Positions 61,110 through 64,000 of a stretch of 64,000 nucleotides of DNA are shown piece after piece. The DNA is from Sporosarcina luteola (GTDB taxonomy: Bacteria; Bacillota; Bacilli; Bacillales_A; Planococcaceae). The notes beneath the pieces are model-generated. The model saw only the letters and a program-made list of their open reading frames with translations, was not told the DNA's origin and did no database searches. Each line of letters begins with the position of its first letter. Position 1 is the stretch's first letter. The stretch covers positions 1 through 64,000 of the forward strand of contig NZ_JAMBNV010000002.1 in the NCBI RefSeq assembly GCF_023715245.1, read 5' to 3'. The position numbers and the translations under genes were made by a program.

Positions 61110-61703
61110 TTAAGGGCGATACTTTGAGACGTAAGGATTATCCTTTTCAAAGAATCTCCAAGGATAATGGACAGCTTCACCGGAATTCCCGATTCCGACA
61201 CGGGGACCCATTTCAATCTCGACTGCTCCCGGCCCTTCGGCAATGAACAGCGGCTTGTCCGCCCAATGATGTCCGTAATACTTCATCGAGACGCCGAGTG
61301 CTTTCGAAAGCTTGCCAGGGCCATTTGTCCAGTCCTTCATCTTCAAATGCGGACCCCGGTTGTCCTGCATCAGCTCAAGCCCATCAACCGGTTCCGCTGC
61401 ACGGATGAGTACGGCATGCGGAGTTCCTATGGGGCCACTCACGACATTCATCAACGTATGTGTGTGCATTTGATACGTATACACAAGCCCTGGCGCGCCG
61501 AACATGATCTCCGTCCGTTTCGTCCGCCGGTTTCCGAAACTATGGGCGGCTCGATCCTCAGGTCCTTGATACGCTTCCGTCTCCACGATCCTTGCAGCAA
61601 TCACGCCATCCGGATGCTCATGCACAATATATTGCCCGACAAGGTTCTGCGCCAGCTCCAGCACATGCGGTTCAAAAAATGATTTATCAATCGGCTTGTA
61701 CAT
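61110..61703 (-). CDS. DNA-3-methyladenine glycosylase (AAG/MPG type)
   Basis: A 197-aa AAG-family glycosylase. Catalytic region: VETEAYQGPEDRAAHS with the water-activating Glu, and YTYQMHTHTLMNVVS. It removes alkylated purines in base excision repair. The ATG at 61703 has GGAGG 6 nt upstream. B. subtilis YxlJ is the named relative. Confidence 0.95.
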   Translation of the reverse strand: MYKPIDKSFFEPHVLELAQNLVGQYIVHEHPDGVIAARIVETEAYQGPEDRAAHSFGNRRTKRTEIMFGAPGLVYTYQMHTHTLMNVVSGPIGTPHAVLIRAAEPVDGLELMQDNRGPHLKMKDWTNGPGKLSKALGVSMKYYGHHWADKPLFIAEGPGAVEIEMGPRVGIGNSGEAVHYPWRFFEKDNPYVSKYRP

Positions 61704-61738
61704 CCGAATCCTCCTCACGTTCGAATCTCTCCGTTATT

Positions 61739-61951
61739 TTACAGTGATCTTGTTATCAGTAACTTCCTGTACATCGCTGCAATTTCCGGGTTCTCTCTTT
61801 CCCAGTCTTTATTTCGTGGCATAGGGATCTTGAATTGCTTTTTCATCTCCGTCATTAAACCGGCCAACAGCATATCCCTTTTTGGCCGGTCTGCAAAGAT
61901 GATGTCCTCATATTCTCTTTGATAATCCGCCAGCGATTTCTTGGCTGCCAT
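61739..61951 (-). CDS. small hypothetical protein
   Basis: A 70-aa charged helical protein (Lys/Arg/Glu-rich, no membrane segment). No domain recognised. GGAGG lies about 9 nt before ATG. It is located between the ABC exporter and the glycosylase on the same strand. Function unknown. Confidence 0.75.
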   Translation of the reverse strand: MAAKKSLADYQREYEDIIFADRPKRDMLLAGLMTEMKKQFKIPMPRNKDWERENPEIAAMYRKLLITRSL

Positions 61952-62016
61952 TTCAATTTTCCTCCGCTAATGTTCTTCAACCTTATTTATCCCCTAATGT
62001 TGCAACTATGATACTT

Positions 62017-63750
62017 TCACGACAATCCTTGCCCTTCCGCAAACTCCCGATACAACGGGTGGGACTTAATTAATTCCTCATGCGTGCCAATTCCCGTAAT
62101 GCGGCCCGCCTCTAGGAAAATGAGCTGATCCGCGTCAACCACCGTCGACAACCGATGCGCGATGATGAGCGTCGTCCGCCCTTCCATGAGCCGCTGCAGC
62201 GCTTCCTGTACATGCGTCTCCGAACCGCTGTCCAAATTGGACGTCGCTTCGTCTAGTAAGAGAATCTCCGGATTATGCAATAACGCACGCGCAATCGCAA
62301 TCCGCTGACGCTGGCCTCCTGAGAGCTTCATTCCCCTCTCTCCGACGAGCGTTTCAAAACCGTCGGACATCGCTTCAATAAATTGAAGGGCGTTCGCCGC
62401 CTCCGCAGCCTTCCGCACCTCTTCCATTGAAGGACGAATTTCCAACCCATAAGCGATATTATCCAAAATCGTCCCACTCAACAACGGACTTTCCTGCGAC
62501 ACATAGCCAATCCGTTTCCGCCAATCGGACAATGCAATTTCTGAAATTGGCATACCGCCAATCGAAATCTCACCCACCGTCGGCAAATAAAAACGTTCGA
62601 TCAACGAGAAAATCGTCGTCTTCCCTCCGCCGCTCGGACCGACAAATGCAGTCACCGTCCCTGGGTTTGCTTGGAATGAAACTCCCTCTAGAACCTCTTT
62701 TCCGCTTTCATATGAAAAACCGACCGATTCAAACTTGATGCTTCCATCCGGCACATTCGTGGATCCTTTAGAAGGTTCGCTATCCATTCCTAACATCTGC
62801 TGAATCCGTTCAGTCGCCCCGACAGCCTTCTGGAAAATCGTAAATACTTGAGCCATCTGCGCAAACGGCATGATAATTTGGAACATCAGAAAAATGATAG
62901 CGACAAGCGTCCCCGCGGACAACACGCCTTTTGAAACTTGCGCGCCTCCATAACCAAGGATCACGACTAAAATACTCATCATCACGAGCGTCATGACAGG
63001 CGAAATGATTGCCTGTATCTTCGCCTCTTTCAATCCGAATGAAAACAGCGAGCTGATCGCTTTCCCACCCTTCTCCCCTTCATTCGGCTCCGCCCGGTAA
63101 GCCTTCACTAACCTGATATCGCCAAGCACCCTGCCAAGATGGCCCGAGAACTTCGCCATCTCCCCTTGCGTCGCTTTTGCGATTTTATGCATAATCCGGC
63201 CAAGCGGAAAGATGATCGCCATACTAACCGGTATGCTGATCAACATGATCAACGTCATCTTCCAATCCAAATACAGAAGAATTGCAACTGCACCGATTAT
63301 CGAAATGATTCCCGTAATGAACGACACGAGATGATCTGACACCAATTGCTTCAGCATCGTCGTATCCTGCGTTATCCGGCTCATTGTCTCACCGGTTTCA
63401 TTCTCATCGTAATAAGAAACCGGGAGCCGAAGCACTTTGTACCATAACTTATTCCGCAAGTCGGCAACGATCGTCTCACCGATGAATGCCAGCAAATAAT
63501 ACGAAACCCCGCCCAATACCGCCTGCAGAATGAAAACCGCAAACAAGAACACAGCCGTACTCCAATTAAAAGAGGCACCCGTCAAGGAATCGACAAGCTC
63601 CCTCGTCACTAACGGAACCGCCAAACTCGCCGCCGTCGAAAATAACGCAAGCACAAGCGCAAGCGCCGTCTTCCCCTTCGGCCACTTCAGCTGGCGCAAT
63701 AAACCGATGAATTCCTTCATCGAACCTTTCGTTTTCAATTCACTTTCCAT
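62017..63750 (-). CDS. ABC exporter, fused permease/ATPase (BmrA/MsbA-like)
   Basis: A 577-aa half-transporter: six transmembrane helices (about 20-320) then an ATPase with Walker A GPSGGGKTT, Q-loop YVSQESPLL, signature LSGGQRQR, Walker B ILLLDEATS and the H-loop in IIAHRLSTV. It acts as a homodimer or with an unknown partner; a multidrug or lipid substrate is likely. AAGGGTG lies 5 nt before ATG. Its upstream region is occupied by a periodic array starting 26 bp before the start codon. Confidence 0.94.
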   Translation of the reverse strand: MESELKTKGSMKEFIGLLRQLKWPKGKTALALVLALFSTAASLAVPLVTRELVDSLTGASFNWSTAVFLFAVFILQAVLGGVSYYLLAFIGETIVADLRNKLWYKVLRLPVSYYDENETGETMSRITQDTTMLKQLVSDHLVSFITGIISIIGAVAILLYLDWKMTLIMLISIPVSMAIIFPLGRIMHKIAKATQGEMAKFSGHLGRVLGDIRLVKAYRAEPNEGEKGGKAISSLFSFGLKEAKIQAIISPVMTLVMMSILVVILGYGGAQVSKGVLSAGTLVAIIFLMFQIIMPFAQMAQVFTIFQKAVGATERIQQMLGMDSEPSKGSTNVPDGSIKFESVGFSYESGKEVLEGVSFQANPGTVTAFVGPSGGGKTTIFSLIERFYLPTVGEISIGGMPISEIALSDWRKRIGYVSQESPLLSGTILDNIAYGLEIRPSMEEVRKAAEAANALQFIEAMSDGFETLVGERGMKLSGGQRQRIAIARALLHNPEILLLDEATSNLDSGSETHVQEALQRLMEGRTTLIIAHRLSTVVDADQLIFLEAGRITGIGTHEELIKSHPLYREFAEGQGLS

Positions 63751-63775
63751 CTACTCACCCTTTTCTCTCTCCAAT

Positions 63776-63910
63776 TACGCATAAATTCATCCAGCCACGC
63801 ATAAAACGATCCAGAAACGCATAAATCCTAATTATCGCGCATAAACTCTAAAATTCACGCATATCCCCTTCTAAAAGTCCATAAACGCGCACAATCACGC
63901 ATAAACTTCT
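63776..63910. repeat. 20-bp periodic array, core ACGCATAAA (third copy)
   Basis: GCATA (once CCATA) starts at 63779, 63799, 63819, 63839, 63859, 63879 and 63899, exactly 20 bp apart. The core is the same as the array at 22.6 kb and, inverted, at 1.6 kb. It lies between two same-strand genes, in the 5' region of the ABC exporter, unlike the convergent location of most others. Confidence 0.9.
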
Positions 63911-63919
63911 CCTGACGCT

Positions 63920-64000
63920 CTATTCTCCCTCATACCAATAATAAGCATTATAAAATTCCGTATACATATCGAAGCTCTTTCTAATGTCATTTTGAATTTC
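63920..64000 (-). CDS. C-terminal end of an unidentified protein (partial)
   Basis: The minus-strand frame from the right edge reads 26 codons (EIQNDIRKSFDMYTEFYN..., ending YEGE) to a TAG at 63920-63922. The composition is protein-like and aromatic-rich. The rest lies outside the window. No family can be named. Confidence 0.5.
   Translation of the reverse strand, partial: EIQNDIRKSFDMYTEFYNAYYWYEGE

Noticed and set aside
1341..63910. Periodic arrays as CRISPR arrays
   Set aside because: Periods of 20-21 bp with 8-10 bp cores are far too short for CRISPR repeats and spacers, and no cas genes are present.

Overview
The window reads as a chromosomal segment of a Gram-positive, sporulation-lineage Bacillales bacterium. 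Gene order from about 1.7 to 21 kb (sprT-like, tex, rsbX-sigB-rsbW-V-U-T-S-R, ndoA-ndoAI, alr, ydcC, acpS, rhomboid, ydbT-ydbS, cshA, murF, ddl) matches the B. subtilis region around sigB almost gene for gene. The many TTG/GTG starts with strong Shine-Dalgarno sequences, the lmo0937-like peptide and the style of dispersed repeats suggest the Planococcaceae (Sporosarcina-like). The genus is an inference, not a proof.

Layout. 1-1.2 kb: the 5' end of a 16S rRNA gene and six tRNA genes (Glu, Gln, Lys, Leu, Arg, Gly), all on the minus strand, with a good promoter before the tRNAs and another before the 16S gene. 1.3-1.7 kb: two short-period repeat arrays. 1.7-13 kb: the sigma-B stressosome and partner-switching operon, the EndoA toxin-antitoxin pair, alanine racemase, a sporulation-type lipoprotein and AcpS. 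13-22.5 kb: rhomboid protease, paired PH-domain membrane proteins, the CshA helicase, and a cell-wall block (murF, ddl, a RodA/FtsW protein). 22.5-34 kb: accessory genes, including three MFS transporters, an S41 peptidase, an XRE-TPR regulator with its own palindromic operators, a TcyP-like cystine carrier, cardiolipin synthase and a VanY-type carboxypeptidase. 34-44 kb: YidC, small membrane or stress proteins, GNAT acetyltransferases, YpuA, CvfB, MntR and a cadC-cadA metal efflux pair. 44-54 kb: P1 peptidase, YceI protein, MurB, a Usp/KdpD-like protein and the complete seven-gene mrpABCDEFG Na+/H+ antiporter operon. 54-64 kb: a DsbA-type oxidoreductase, a FAD-Rieske oxidoreductase, PpaC, the divergent nsrR-hmp nitric oxide pair, a YkvI-like carrier, a DJ-1/PfpI protein, 3-methyladenine glycosylase, an ABC exporter and the end of one more gene.

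How it fits together. Stress sensing (stressosome, sigma B with an internal sigma-B-type promoter, several candidate sigma-B promoters on small membrane-protein genes), envelope building (alr, murF, ddl, murB, RodA, YidC, Cls) and ion or redox homeostasis (Mrp, MntR, CadA, Hmp) dominate. No prophage, insertion sequence or CRISPR array was found.

The most unusual signal is a set of six intergenic arrays in which an 8-10 bp core recurs with an exact 20 or 21 bp period (about two helical turns) separated by variable spacer. There are four core families: CCGCCTGA, ACGCATAAA (three arrays), GAGCCCTTG and CGATAAC. Two arrays show a 40 bp higher-order alternation. I know of no description of these as a class.
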